8,832 nt of DNA from positions 1-8,832 of the forward strand of contig SBAT01000380.1 of assembly GCA_005240105.1 (NCBI GenBank), in the 5' to 3' direction. This DNA comes from Chloroflexota bacterium. Its GTDB lineage: Bacteria; Cyanobacteriota; Vampirovibrionia; Obscuribacterales; Obscuribacteraceae. Position 1 is the stretch's first letter, and every line of letters starts with the position of its first letter. Below, piece after piece: positions 1-6,242 of this stretch. The notes below the pieces were generated by a model. That model saw nothing but the letters and a program-made list of their open reading frames with translations, made no database searches and was not told where the DNA came from. A program made the translations under genes and the position numbers.

Positions 1-171
1 CAACATGTCAGAGGGATTCTCAGTTGGCAAAAACGTGTCCTTCATGAAGGTTTCACCAAAGGGCTGAAAGCCAAAGGACAAGAGCTTTTCGGGAAGTCCA
101 CAGGCCACGGCGTCCGTGATTCGGAACTTGCGCTCCACCTCTAACAACGCCGGTTTTACTGCATCAGGCAT
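1..171 (-). CDS. CYTH-domain protein, N-terminal part (cut by window edge)
   Basis: The first 57 codons of a minus-strand gene are present and the rest lies beyond the left edge. The N-terminus carries EVERK at residues 11-15, which fits the ExExK signature that opens the CYTH (CyaB/thiamine triphosphatase) fold. A short stretch around residues 39-48 (GETFMKDTFL) resembles the second strand pair of the family, where a Lys/Asp-rich segment follows the first hairpin. CYTH proteins bind triphosphorylated substrates and metal ions in a beta-tunnel. Members include class IV adenylate cyclases, thiamine triphosphatases and inorganic triphosphatases; the fragment does not tell these apart. The start is the ATG at 169-171, preceded by a GGGGGA-like Shine-Dalgarno about 8 bases upstream. 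The gene is divergent from the 61-residue gene at 283. Confidence 0.8.
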   Translation of the reverse strand, partial: MPDAVKPALLEVERKFRITDAVACGLPEKLLSFGFQPFGETFMKDTFLPTENPSDML

Positions 172-282
172 GTCGTAGTCCCCCGATCACAAGTATATCG
201 TTGTCAACAAAGTTGTGTCCCTACTGTGAACAAACTTGTTTTTTGCGCTAAACTCATGGAGTCATTCTCTCAGGAGGCATTT
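172..282. promoter_or_regulatory. Divergent control region between the CYTH gene and the 61-residue gene
   Basis: On the minus strand a good -10 box TATACT (bases 197-192) has a weak -35 GGGACA (221-216) with an 18-base spacer, placing transcription start about 14 bases before the CYTH start codon. On the plus strand only a poor match is visible: TTGTCA (201-206) and TACTGT (222-227) with a short 15-base spacer. The region contains the near-palindromes ACAAAGTTGT (207-216) and ACAAACTTGT (230-239), 23 bases apart, plus TTGTCAACAA (201-210). They could be operator sites, but this is inference from symmetry only. Confidence 0.35.
272..277 (+). promoter_or_regulatory. Shine-Dalgarno AGGAGG deciding the start at 283
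   Basis: A perfect AGGAGG lies 5 bases before the ATG at 283. An upstream in-frame ATG at 226 has no such site, so 283 is the better start for the small protein. Confidence 0.8.
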
Positions 283-468
283 ATGCTGAAGTCTGAAGCC
301 GAGCAAATGGTTTTAAGAGTTGCCGAGGAAACCGGCGCTTCCTTCACGCCAGAACAAGCAGAAGCAATCGCTACCGCAGTATTGAAAATTGCCGGGCGTC
401 TTATTGAAGAGGCACTTTCTTCATTCAAACCCGGCGTCCCAGGTAGCAAACCTAACTTTTTTAGCTAA
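283..468 (+). CDS. Small helical protein of unknown function (61 aa)
   Basis: I do not recognise this protein. From the ATG at 283 it has 61 residues. Residues 2-16 (LKSEAEQMVLRVAEE) and about 22-47 (TPEQAEAIATAVLKIAGRLIEEAL) look like two amphipathic helices joined by a short turn with Gly-Ala-Ser; the last dozen residues are Pro/Gly/Lys-rich and probably disordered. There is no cysteine, no transmembrane segment and no signal peptide. The perfect Shine-Dalgarno argues that it is really translated. It ends 14 bases before the M20D amidohydrolase, which has no Shine-Dalgarno of its own, so the two may be translationally coupled and in one operon with dapD. An adaptor or regulator of the downstream enzymes is possible but nothing in the sequence shows it. 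Confidence 0.65.
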   Translation: MLKSEAEQMVLRVAEETGASFTPEQAEAIATAVLKIAGRLIEEALSSFKPGVPGSKPNFFS

Positions 469-482
469 TTGAACTATTGAGC

Positions 483-1673
483 ATGCAACAAACAAAATCA
501 GGATCATTTCTTGCCGAAGCAAAACTCAAGCAATCTGACATTGTCAGCTTGCGCAGACATATTCATCAACATCCTGAGCTAAGCTTCCAAGAAAAAGACA
601 CGGCAAAGTTAGCTGCGGAAAAGCTAAGCGCACTGGGATATGAAATAAAAACTGGCGTCGGCAAAACAGGTGTTGTAGCTAATCTCGGCACAGGCTACAC
701 GGTAGCTGTGAGAGCGGATATGGACGGGTTGCCCATCCAAGAGACAACAGGCACGCCCTACCAATCAAAAAACGCCAATATCATGCATGCTTGTGGGCAT
801 GACGCGCATGTATCCTGCGTTTTAACCACTGCCGAACTTTTAGCAAGAGCAAAACCAGACGGCTGCGTGCGTATCCTCATGCAGCCGGCAGAAGAATATT
901 CCGACAGCGAAGGCAAATCCGGCGCTATGCGCATGATTGAAGACGGCGCCATGAAGGGCGTATCAGCCGTTATTGGTCTGCACATGGATGCGTCTTTAGA
1001 AGCCGGCAAAGTAGGCATATTGACAGGACCGACAATGGCCGCCGCCGACGTTTTCAAAATTACAATCACCGGCAAAGGTGGTCACGGAGCGTATCCGGAG
1101 ACAACAATTGATTCCGTCTATCTTTCTTCCGTGGTCATTCAAGCAATACAACAAATTGTTTCGCGCAAGGTTTCTGCTCTAGATCCGGCCGTAATTACAG
1201 TCGGCTCGGTCAAAAGTTCCTCAGTGCGAGGCAATGTTATCTCCGATTATGTCGAACTGCTTGGCACTTTACGTAGTTTCAACAAAACCACGCGCAGCAA
1301 GCTCATGGAAGAACTAGAAAAAGCTTGTTCGCTGGCACGCAACTTTGGCGGCGACTACAGGCTCGAATGGGAATTAGGCTATCCTGCCACGATTAACGAT
1401 GCCTCAGTTGCGGCCATTATGCGAAAAGCTGCTTGCGATTTGATCGGCTCAGAAAATGTTGTCGACATTCCACCAAAGACCTGGAGCGAAGACTTTTCGC
1501 TTCTCGCAGAAGCTGCGCCAGGTGCTTTCATGTTCCTCGGCGGAGAAATCAAAGGCGATCGCCGACTTCACCACAGTCCAACTTTTGACATTGACGAATC
1601 TGGGCTCTATATCGGCTCGGCAATACTTGCCGAAACTGCCGCGCGCCTTCTTTCGACAAAGGAGATCAAATGA
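483..1673 (+). CDS. M20D-family amidohydrolase (N-acyl amino acid / N-acyl-diaminopimelate deacylase type)
   Basis: This 396-residue zinc amidohydrolase of the M20D group (hippurate hydrolase, IAA-amino acid hydrolase, N-acetyldiaminopimelate deacetylase) hydrolyses an N-acyl bond to free an amino acid. Visible motifs are RRHIHQHPELSF (24-35), RADMDGLP (77-84), MHACGHDAH (101-109), PAEE (135-138), GLHMD (165-169), GKGGHGAYP (197-205) and LHHSPTFD (362-369). Expected metal ligands Cys104, His106, Glu138, His167 and a C-terminal His (363 or 364) are all present, as is the catalytic Glu137. No signal peptide is seen, so it is cytoplasmic. The length is normal. The start is the ATG at 483; an in-frame TTG at 477 is an alternative, and neither has a Shine-Dalgarno. 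Its stop overlaps the dapD start (ATGA), which suggests it removes the acyl group in the acylated diaminopimelate route. Substrate remains an inference. Confidence 0.88.
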   Translation: MQQTKSGSFLAEAKLKQSDIVSLRRHIHQHPELSFQEKDTAKLAAEKLSALGYEIKTGVGKTGVVANLGTGYTVAVRADMDGLPIQETTGTPYQSKNANIMHACGHDAHVSCVLTTAELLARAKPDGCVRILMQPAEEYSDSEGKSGAMRMIEDGAMKGVSAVIGLHMDASLEAGKVGILTGPTMAAADVFKITITGKGGHGAYPETTIDSVYLSSVVIQAIQQIVSRKVSALDPAVITVGSVKSSSVRGNVISDYVELLGTLRSFNKTTRSKLMEELEKACSLARNFGGDYRLEWELGYPATINDASVAAIMRKAACDLIGSENVVDIPPKTWSEDFSLLAEAAPGAFMFLGGEIKGDRRLHHSPTFDIDESGLYIGSAILAETAARLLSTKEIK

Positions 1674-2458
1674 GCCCAACTGATACCATTGCCAACCAGA
1701 TAGAGGCCTGGTTCAACGATGCAAAACTACCGGACAATGCCCTCAAAACCATTGAAGAAGTAATTGCTGCCCTGGATGAAGGACGCCTGACAGTTGTCGA
1801 CAAAATCGATGGGCAATGGCAAGTCAACGCCTGGGTCAAGAAGGCAATTCTTCTCTATTTTCGTCTAAAGCCTATTGAAAAAATGGAAGACGGAAAGTTT
1901 CAAGACAAGATTCCTTTGAAACATAACTGGGCGGACAACAACCGCATCGTGCCTTATTCTTCAGCAAGACATGGTTCATATGTAGCACCCGGCGTGATTA
2001 TCATGGCACCAAGCTTCATCAACATCGGCGGCTATGTTGATAGCGGCTCGATGGTCGACTCCCTCGTGCTCGTTGGATCCTGCGCACGCATCGGCAAGAA
2101 TGTTCACCTCGGTGCCGGCACAATTATTGGCGGGGTTCTTGAGCCACCCGGAGGGCTTCCGGTAATCATCGAGGACAACGCCTTCATCGGCGGCAGCTGC
2201 GGCATCTACGAGGGCTGTCTGGTCGAAGAAAATGCGGTAATTGCCGCCGGCACAATTATTACTGCCGGCACACCAATTATCGACGTGGATTCAGGCAAAG
2301 AGTATTACGGCCGAGTACCAAAAAACTCTGTTGTTGTTCCAGGTGGGCGCAAGAAAGTTGTCGGATCAACCGAGATTGTTTTGCAAACACCGATGATTAT
2401 CAAGAGACGCGACCCGTCGGTTAGCGCCAAAATAGCCCTGGAAGAATCGCTCCGATAA
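1670..2458 (+). CDS. dapD: 2,3,4,5-tetrahydropyridine-2,6-dicarboxylate N-succinyltransferase (DapD)
   Basis: DapD transfers a succinyl group from succinyl-CoA to tetrahydrodipicolinate in the lysine and meso-diaminopimelate pathway, in the cytoplasm as a trimer. The 262-residue protein has the N-terminal helical domain typical of DapD (VIAALDEGRL at 31-40, then W50, VNAWVKKAILL at 52-62), followed by a left-handed hexapeptide-repeat beta-helix with MVDS (128-131), VGSCARIGKNVHLG (135-148), IGGVLEP (153-159) and IIEDNAFIGG (166-175), and a C-terminal YYGRVPKNSVVVPG segment (212-225). The Asp proposed as catalytic in the M. bovis enzyme (D141) matches Asp130 here. The second proposed residue (Glu189, in GARSE) is replaced: the segment reads GGSCG (174-178), as I recall from a DapD subgroup with GG-N-CG at this site. 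The start ATG at 1670 has AAAGGAG 5 bases upstream and overlaps the amidohydrolase stop by 4 bases. No clear terminator follows. Confidence 0.9.
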   Translation: MSPTDTIANQIEAWFNDAKLPDNALKTIEEVIAALDEGRLTVVDKIDGQWQVNAWVKKAILLYFRLKPIEKMEDGKFQDKIPLKHNWADNNRIVPYSSARHGSYVAPGVIIMAPSFINIGGYVDSGSMVDSLVLVGSCARIGKNVHLGAGTIIGGVLEPPGGLPVIIEDNAFIGGSCGIYEGCLVEENAVIAAGTIITAGTPIIDVDSGKEYYGRVPKNSVVVPGGRKKVVGSTEIVLQTPMIIKRRDPSVSAKIALEESLR

Positions 2459-2754
2459 CTTGTTGCAAAGGGCTCTCGCTAGCTTTACGAACCATAAACA
2501 ATCACACCGGGCCGCTGTTTTAGCGCCTGCCTAACTATGGCTATTAAACATGCATTGCTAATTAGAACTTGTATTCGCTAAGTTGCCTTATAAGTCAAAT
2601 TCTCTTTCTATTAAATTTATCCGTTTAGCAAACCAAATCACCAGCAGCTAACAATCTCCAAACATCTACTGACCAATTGTGTCGGTGGGTGTTTTGTCGT
2701 CTAGCAACAAGCGCCTCACAAACAACAATTGCCGTCGGCAAGGGCAGGTCCATC
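2459..2754. other. Intergenic region between dapD and the S41 peptidase gene, with a weak promoter
   Basis: This 296-base stretch has no convincing gene. A small hairpin with one bulge lies at 2510-2527 (CGCT/AGCG core, GTTTT loop) but no T-run follows, so it is a poor terminator. The AT-rich middle holds a candidate sigma-70 promoter: TTGCTA (2555-2560), an 18-base spacer and TAAGTT (2579-2584); another -10-like TATAAG lies at 2589-2594. Either would give a leader of roughly 150-170 bases for the peptidase gene. A TTG at 2677 could extend the peptidase reading frame, but the extension would hide the signal peptide and is rejected. Confidence 0.3.
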
Positions 2755-3786
2755 ATGAGCCCTCATAAATCTTTCGTCGCCATTTTGATGGCGCTATTTT
2801 TCTTCGCCCTGCCAAATTCCTGCTTTGCAGAATATGGCATTTCCCCCGCTCCTGAATTGCGTGACGCTTGTCTAGTTATCGACCAGCAAGCCGCCCAATC
2901 AAACCAGAAGACTTATGAGTGCATGTACCAGCAGGCATGGAGCGCTTTGAACGAAAGATATTTCTTCAGGCAGAACATGGGCGATTGGAACACCTGGCAG
3001 CATAAGTTCGACGGCAAACTCACGTCACTTTCGGAAACCGAGTCTGCCATCAAAGAGCTCGTGAAGTCGCTGCAAGACCGATACACTTTCTTCCTCGATA
3101 GCAAGGAAACTTCCGACAAAGAAGTCGAAAGCAAGAAAACGGGCATCGTTACTTGCGAGCTCTTGGAAGACAACATTGGCTATTTACAAATCACCACCTT
3201 CGGCTCCAGAAATGCGGCCAAGGAAACTTTTGCCGCTCTGCAAAAATTGCACGGCGCAAAAGCGTTGATAATCGACTTGCAGGACAATCGCGGTGGCTGG
3301 ATCGACGAAGCTATCCACACAACCTCGTTCTTCTTGACGGAAGGACTCTTCTGCACCATCGTCACGCAAGACTCTCCTACCTTACGAAGCACTGTTCCTT
3401 TGCGAATAACCAAAGGACAGTACAGTTCGGTAAATACGGGAGCCTTGTCGGAACAGCATGAGCAAGCAATTAGTCAGGACATTCCGATTGTAATTCTGGT
3501 CAACGGGGACACAGCCTCTGCCTCGGAAATGTTTGTCGGCTGTTTGCAAGAACACAAGCGCGCGACACTTGTAGGAAGAGTCACGCTTGGAAAAGGTGTC
3601 TGCCAGGACCTGAAAAAACTGCCTTCAGAGACAACGCTTCGTTATACGTATGCGCAGTGGAGCTTGCCTGTGTCCAACACATGCATTCACAAGAAGGGCA
3701 TTGCACCCGATGTTCTTTTGCAGCCCAAGCAGAGTGCAAAACAAGCAGCGTTAAAGCTGCTAAGGAGCAATTATGTCAAACCCTAA
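2755..3786 (+). CDS. Secreted S41 (C-terminal processing) peptidase without PDZ domain
   Basis: This 343-residue serine peptidase of family S41 (CtpA/Tsp type) cleaves near protein C-termini and should act outside the cytoplasmic membrane. Residues 1-25 form a signal peptide: Lys5, a hydrophobic core (FVAILMALFFFAL) and a likely Ala-type cleavage after CFA (23-25). An N-terminal helical region (about 55-125, with QDRYTFFL at 107-114) leads straight into the core: NIGYLQITTFG (140-150), ALIIDLQDNRGGW (170-182), GDTASASEMF (251-260), TLGKGVCQ (277-284) and KKGIAPDV (313-320). Ser255 and Lys280 are 25 residues apart, as in Tsp and CtpA, and Gln284 is at Lys+4. The roughly 80-100-residue PDZ domain usual between RYT and IGY is absent. 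Tsp Asp441 is replaced by Glu266. The start ATG at 2755 has AGGGCAGG just upstream. The last codons overlap the oxidoreductase gene by 14 bases. Confidence 0.87.
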   Translation: MSPHKSFVAILMALFFFALPNSCFAEYGISPAPELRDACLVIDQQAAQSNQKTYECMYQQAWSALNERYFFRQNMGDWNTWQHKFDGKLTSLSETESAIKELVKSLQDRYTFFLDSKETSDKEVESKKTGIVTCELLEDNIGYLQITTFGSRNAAKETFAALQKLHGAKALIIDLQDNRGGWIDEAIHTTSFFLTEGLFCTIVTQDSPTLRSTVPLRITKGQYSSVNTGALSEQHEQAISQDIPIVILVNGDTASASEMFVGCLQEHKRATLVGRVTLGKGVCQDLKKLPSETTLRYTYAQWSLPVSNTCIHKKGIAPDVLLQPKQSAKQAALKLLRSNYVKP

Positions 3787-5086
3787 TACACAGGGATGGT
3801 CGGTTGCTCCTGCCTGGCGCATCGACCGTCCTTCCCATCTCAAACAACTAAGCGAAAACAAGCGGTGTCATACAGCAATTATTGGCGGCGGCATAACTGG
3901 CCTTGCTGCCGCCTTTCGCTTGGCCCAGTCAGGCAAGAGTGTTGTAGTCCTTGAAGCAGCACGGCTTGGCGAAGGAAGCACCGGCTGGTGTGCAGGAATT
4001 CTTTCCAAAGACACCACTGTCGAATTGAGCATCCTTGAGTCCGCATTCGGTTACGACAAAGCGAAATTCATCGCCAATCAGCTCGTAGATTTGCTTAAAT
4101 CACATCAGTTGCTGCTTGGGCAAGACTGCGACTGGCAAAGCGGCAATTCCATATGCCTTGGCGCAAAAGCCCGTCACAGAAAAAGCTTTATCGAAGAGGT
4201 TGAAACTCTAAACAAGTTCGACTCGCCGGCACAATTCCTCGAGAAAAACGAAATTCCCAAATCTCTAACTGGATTTAGTTCTGCTTTCCAAATGGGAAAC
4301 GAACATGCCGTGCACCCGGTAAAGCTGCTTGTAAGCTTTGTCAAACAGATCGAATCCTATGGTGGAGAAGTATTCGAAAAAACCCCCGTGGATTCCTGGC
4401 AGTATGCCGGCGGACAATTCATTGTCAATGTCGGCCCGCATCAGGTAATTGCAAACAACCTGATTTGCAGTCAAGGCATGAAAGCATCCAGCTCAAGTGA
4501 ATTGGAGCACTTTCGTCGTTTGCTGATTCCTGCCAATGGTCATATTTTTGTAACTAAACCCACAGAGAAAGACTTGTCTCAGAGTTGCATCAACTTCTGG
4601 GACTCGCTGCAACTCTATCATTACGGACGTTACTTGCCCGATGGCCGCATTCTTGTCGGCGGCATGGACGCTCCGGGACTTGTTCCGAATACTCCATTGC
4701 CGGCCGACAACAGCCAAATAAGCAAACTGTACCAGTGGGCGCAAGAGCATCACGCTTTTGAACTGCCTGTTATTGAACACGCCTGGCGAGCCAGTCTCAC
4801 GGTTCCCTTTGACGGGATGCCTGTATTGGCAGCAAGGCAACTTACAAGCAACAACACTCTAATTACAGCAGTTACTGACGGCATACCCTCAGCATTAATG
4901 CTTGGGCAAGCCATTTTGGAGTTAGTTGATAAGCAAAAGTCCGAACTTCACTCCCTCTTCAGCCATGAGCGCCGCTTGTCTCTGGCTGGAAAAGTCTTGA
5001 GTAAAGTTCCATCCAAAACTTTTGCCGGCAAGTTTGTTCACAACGCTGCTTTTGCCGCTTTGGCTTTGTGGGATGCGCTCCCGTAA
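3773..5086 (+). CDS. DAO-family FAD-dependent oxidoreductase
   Basis: This 437-residue flavoprotein belongs to the D-amino acid oxidase-like family (glycine/sarcosine oxidases, gamma-glutamylputrescine oxidase, D-amino acid dehydrogenase small subunit), which oxidise an amine C-N bond. The FAD-binding Rossmann segment is clear: TAIIGGGITGLAAAFRLAQSG (34-54) with GGGITG at 38-43, acidic Glu61 at the end of the second strand, and GEGSTGWCAG (66-75) matching the family's G-x-G-A-S-G region. A mid-protein strand LPDGRILVGG (288-297) and a C-terminal AWRASLTVPFDGMPVLA (337-353) followed by GIPSALMLGQAILELV (370-385) fit the second FAD-contacting half. There is no Rieske domain and no signal peptide. 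The hydrophobic tail (about 421-436) might touch the membrane. The substrate cannot be read from sequence. The start at 3773 has AAGGAG 5 bases upstream and lies inside the end of the peptidase gene, so the two are co-expressed. Confidence 0.85.
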   Translation: MSNPNTQGWSVAPAWRIDRPSHLKQLSENKRCHTAIIGGGITGLAAAFRLAQSGKSVVVLEAARLGEGSTGWCAGILSKDTTVELSILESAFGYDKAKFIANQLVDLLKSHQLLLGQDCDWQSGNSICLGAKARHRKSFIEEVETLNKFDSPAQFLEKNEIPKSLTGFSSAFQMGNEHAVHPVKLLVSFVKQIESYGGEVFEKTPVDSWQYAGGQFIVNVGPHQVIANNLICSQGMKASSSSELEHFRRLLIPANGHIFVTKPTEKDLSQSCINFWDSLQLYHYGRYLPDGRILVGGMDAPGLVPNTPLPADNSQISKLYQWAQEHHAFELPVIEHAWRASLTVPFDGMPVLAARQLTSNNTLITAVTDGIPSALMLGQAILELVDKQKSELHSLFSHERRLSLAGKVLSKVPSKTFAGKFVHNAAFAALALWDALP

Positions 5087-5101
5087 CACCCAAATAATTC
5101 C

Positions 5102-5108
5102 GAGGTGA
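5102..5108 (+). promoter_or_regulatory. Shine-Dalgarno GAGGTGA deciding the start at 5114
   Basis: GAGGTGA, an excellent match to the anti-Shine-Dalgarno, ends 5 bases before the ATG at 5114. The in-frame GTG at 5105 lies inside this site and is therefore not the start. Confidence 0.8.
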
Positions 5109-5113
5109 CTCTT

Positions 5114-6190
5114 ATGCTACACAAAGCAATTATTCATGTTTCTACCAATCGTTCGTTGCTGTCCGGAGTCAAGCCTGATCCCCTGAAGAAATATCCGACT
5201 TCCGCACGACAGGATTTCTTTGGTCACGAACCTGCAGTTAATCTGATAAACTTCACTCGCTTTGCCGGCACGGTCTCAACCGGCAGACAACTGACTGAAT
5301 TAGAACTGCACTTCTGCAAGTACCCGTGGTTTGCCAAATACGTCTTGGGTTTGGAAGCACCCGGAGTCTGGCAGCCTGAGCTGCTTGGCTCAAGCAACGA
5401 TTATGTGTCCAACCTGTCGGCGTACATGTTAAGCAACAACCTCAAGTTTGTGGCTAGTTTCCGCCATGGGTTTGATACCTCGTCACTCAACGGACACATG
5501 CATGCATTGGCATTGTCCGAAGGCTTACATAGCCTTGGCTTTGCTGTTTCAGAAATGAGCTGGCCTTCCCACGGAAAACCGTTTGTTTCTGCCTATGTGG
5601 CTGACATTGCCAACAACAATGCGTCGGTTCCGGCGTCAGAAGAGCAGCTGCAACTAGACATTCTTGCTGCCGGCGGAGCCGACAAGGTGGTAGCCGTTAC
5701 GCACAGTCTGGGCGCGCCGCTTTTGCTCGCTGCACTTTTGAATCGCTATCACAAGGCGCTCGGCAAGCCTGAAAAACTCCATTCTATCTTTCTGGTATCA
5801 CCAGATCTCGATACGCAAGAGTTTATCAATTGCTATGCTGACATCGTCAAGGCAAGCGCGCACAAGGTGTACGTCCTGGTATCGGACAAAGATCTTCCAC
5901 TACGCTTGTCAGAAGCGTTTCGCGAATTTGGCGTGGACAACAAACACCCTCGCCTTGGCCAGGCTCACAATCCACCGGTCATTCCTGGCATCACCTTTGT
6001 CGATGACACGGAAAACGACCACGGAGTTCTTGGACACATGCTCCGTCTAAGAACTATTTCTCTCATTCTGAGAGAACAGATGGGCAAGAAAGGCCTAACG
6101 TCCGGATTTATCAAAAATCCGGAGATCTGCGAAAGAGTGCGTGGCGGATCATCTCCGCACTATGTTCTTAAGCACATGTGCTTATGGTAA
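5114..6190 (+). CDS. Alpha/beta hydrolase, DUF900-like
   Basis: This 358-residue protein has an alpha/beta hydrolase core resembling DUF900 (PF05990), esterase-like proteins of unknown substrate. The core begins with VASFRHGFDTS (113-123), the oxyanion HGF, then EMSWPSHGK (147-155), where SWPS is typical of the family, a YVADIANNN helix (161-169), and the nucleophile elbow VTHSLGAPLLL (195-205) with Ser198. SPDLDTQEF (229-237) supplies the Asp strand, and the likely catalytic His is His308 in NDHGVLGH (301-308). The first position of GxSxG is Thr196 rather than Gly, as expected for this family's H-S-x-G elbow. The first 110 residues and the last 35 are not recognised. No signal peptide is evident. 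It follows the oxidoreductase after 27 bases and is the last gene before a strong terminator, so it is probably the third member of the peptidase-oxidoreductase operon. Confidence 0.78.
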   Translation: MLHKAIIHVSTNRSLLSGVKPDPLKKYPTSARQDFFGHEPAVNLINFTRFAGTVSTGRQLTELELHFCKYPWFAKYVLGLEAPGVWQPELLGSSNDYVSNLSAYMLSNNLKFVASFRHGFDTSSLNGHMHALALSEGLHSLGFAVSEMSWPSHGKPFVSAYVADIANNNASVPASEEQLQLDILAAGGADKVVAVTHSLGAPLLLAALLNRYHKALGKPEKLHSIFLVSPDLDTQEFINCYADIVKASAHKVYVLVSDKDLPLRLSEAFREFGVDNKHPRLGQAHNPPVIPGITFVDDTENDHGVLGHMLRLRTISLILREQMGKKGLTSGFIKNPEICERVRGGSSPHYVLKHMCLW

Positions 6191-6194
6191 ATCG

Positions 6195-6242
6195 AAAAGC
6201 GGCTTGCTAGAGAACTTCGGTTCGTATACTAAGCCGCTTTTT
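6195..6242. terminator. Bidirectional rho-independent terminator with inner UUCG hairpin
   Basis: The arms AAAAGCGGCTT (6195-6205) and AAGCCGCTTTT (6231-6241) form a GC-rich stem flanked by A and T runs, so it can terminate transcription from both sides: TTTTT on the plus strand, TTTTCGATTT on the minus strand. The 25-base loop holds a second perfect hairpin, GAAC-TTCG-GTTC (6212-6223), with a C(UUCG)G tetraloop. The right arm overlaps the last codons and stop of the convergent glycosyltransferase gene. Confidence 0.85.

Noticed and set aside
226..282. Upstream start for the 61-residue protein, adding 19 residues (MNKLVFCAKL...)
   Set aside because: It has no Shine-Dalgarno, whereas a perfect one sits before the ATG at 283. 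The extra segment also overlaps the putative promoter region.
758..1075. 105-residue minus-strand open frame inside the amidohydrolase gene
   Set aside because: It is a shadow of a gene with complete family motifs; its own translation has no recognisable domain and no start signal.
1555..1562. GCGATCGC (cyanobacterial HIP1 octamer) as a lineage marker
   Set aside because: I saw only one copy in the window, which is not informative.
2510..2527. Hairpin after dapD as a rho-independent terminator
   Set aside because: The stem is short with a bulge and no T-run follows it.
2677..2754. TTG start extending the S41 peptidase by 26 residues
   Set aside because: The extension would bury the clear signal peptide that begins at the ATG at 2755, and no ribosome-binding site precedes the TTG.
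4493..4840. 115-residue minus-strand open frame inside the oxidoreductase gene
   Set aside because: It lies opposite a well-supported coding region and shows no domain, promoter or Shine-Dalgarno.
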